Source: Candidatus Sulfotelmatobacter sp. (GTDB lineage Bacteria; Acidobacteriota; Terriglobia; Terriglobales; Acidobacteriaceae). From it: a stretch of 5,959 nt of DNA. Below, in pieces: positions 5,277-5,959 of the stretch. Location: contig JASICF010000631.1 of the NCBI GenBank assembly GCA_030044775.1, positions 1-5,959 on the forward strand, in the 5' to 3' direction. The notes under the pieces are model-generated. The model had not been told where the DNA came from, made no database searches, and saw only the letters and a list, made by a program, of their open reading frames with translations. The position numbers were made by a program, and so were the translations under genes. Positions within the stretch are counted from its first letter, which is position 1; every line of letters begins with the position of its first letter.

Positions 5277-5959
5277 ATGGCGATGTTTCTCGCCCACTCC
5301 TCCGCGCGCGTGCTCGAGTTTGAACTTCTCCGCGAACTCCTTGCCGGATTCGCGTCCTCCCCGCTGGGACAATCCAAAATTGCTGCCCTTGCGCCCTCCA
5401 CCGACGCTTCCTGGATTCGCGAACAACACGAGCTCGCCGAAGAAATCTGCGAATACCGTCGCGTCGGCGGACGCTTCGAATTCACTGGCCTTCTCGACGT
5501 CACAAAATCGGTCGAAAAATCCCGAATCACCGGATCGGTTCTTGAGATCGCTGAAATTCGCGACATTCTGCTTGTCGTCAATCGCGCCGCGGAATGGCGG
5601 GAGATCGCCTTTCACCCTCCCGCTGCCATGCGTGCCGAATGGCTGCGCACCCGGGCACTTTCCGAAAGCATTGTCGACTTCGGCGCTTTCCTGCATTTTT
5701 TCCGCAACAAGATCGATCCCGACGGCGCGCTCGAAGACCGCGCTTCTCCCGGTCTTGCCCGCATCCGTCGCGAAATCGAAAAGCAGCGTCGGGAGATTCA
5801 GCAATCGTTACAGGGATATTTGCGCCGCTTGTCTGAAGGCGGCGCAGCGCAGGAAGAACTGATTACCATTCGCGGCGAACGTTTCGTCATCCCCGTCAAG
5901 GTCGAACAGAAACGCCGCGTGCAGGGTGTGGTGCACGGCGCCAGCTCCAGCGGTCAAAC
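5277..5959 (+). CDS. mutS2: MutS2 family protein, N-terminal part (runs off right edge)
   Basis: The 227 visible codons are open at the window end. The protein starts MAMFLAHSSARVLEFELLRELLAG, the usual MutS2 opening with its LEF-x-x-hydrophobic helix, then SSPLGQSKIAAL-P (27-40), GGRFEFTGLLDV (64-75), a basic coiled-coil-like helix with RIRREIEKQRREI (162-174), and the conserved ITIRGERFVIPVKVEQKRRVQGVVHGASSSGQ region (196-227) that leads into the lever/clamp part. The ATPase (Walker A) and C-terminal Smr nuclease domains lie beyond the window; a full protein is about 780-800 residues. MutS2 homologues are linked to suppression of recombination and, in Bacillus, to rescue of collided ribosomes. 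An in-frame stop (5274-5276) directly precedes ATG 5277. Neither this ATG nor the in-frame one at 5283 has a clear ribosome site, so the start could be either. Confidence 0.93.
   Translation, partial: MAMFLAHSSARVLEFELLRELLAGFASSPLGQSKIAALAPSTDASWIREQHELAEEICEYRRVGGRFEFTGLLDVTKSVEKSRITGSVLEIAEIRDILLVVNRAAEWREIAFHPPAAMRAEWLRTRALSESIVDFGAFLHFFRNKIDPDGALEDRASPGLARIRREIEKQRREIQQSLQGYLRRLSEGGAAQEELITIRGERFVIPVKVEQKRRVQGVVHGASSSGQ

Noticed and set aside
5241..5804. Minus-strand open frame (187 codons) opposite mutS2
   Set aside because: The plus strand encodes conserved MutS2 sequence through this region. The antisense product shows no family features.

Overview
The window most likely comes from the chromosome of an acidobacterium, probably class Terriglobia (old subdivision 1). 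The coding DNA is GC-rich. The spacers carry short palindromic repeats (CTGAGC...GAAGGACCT, GGCACGGCT hairpins and GGTTGCCCCACCC units) of kinds I associate from memory with acidobacterial genomes. The leftmost gene encodes a GloVer-type repeat protein common in that phylum. The taxon is inferred; no rRNA or other phylogenetic marker is present.

Layout from left to right. (1) 1-289, minus: the N-terminal part of an exported GloVer-repeat protein, running off the left edge, with a good candidate promoter at 410-439. (2) 578-1165, plus: a LemA-family membrane protein. (3) 1166-1393: a spacer with an imperfect palindromic repeat. (4) 1394-1759, plus: a YtxH-domain membrane protein. (5) 1821-1845: a hairpin between convergent genes. 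(6) 1872-2957, minus: porphobilinogen synthase (HemB), with all zinc and Schiff-base residues but an extra segment of about 38 residues. (7) 3135-4886, plus: a polytopic membrane protein with histidine-kinase DHp and ATPase domains, in which the phospho-accepting His of the H-box is Gln. (8) 4887-5276: a repeat-dense spacer with a possible 39-codon ORF. (9) 5277-5959, plus: the first 227 codons of mutS2, running off the right edge.

These genes do not form an obvious shared pathway. They are mostly separately transcribed units: gloVer and lemA diverge, ytxH and hemB converge, hemB and the kinase-like gene diverge. HemB makes the pyrrole for heme and other tetrapyrroles, MutS2 acts on nucleic acids or ribosomes, and LemA and YtxH are poorly understood envelope proteins.

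The two strongest unusual points are the His-to-Gln change in an otherwise well-preserved kinase core (codon 4227-4229) and the insertion in HemB just after its third zinc cysteine. I see no CRISPR array, tRNA, rRNA, transposase or phage gene. I do not see convincing evidence of a complete novel multi-gene system.
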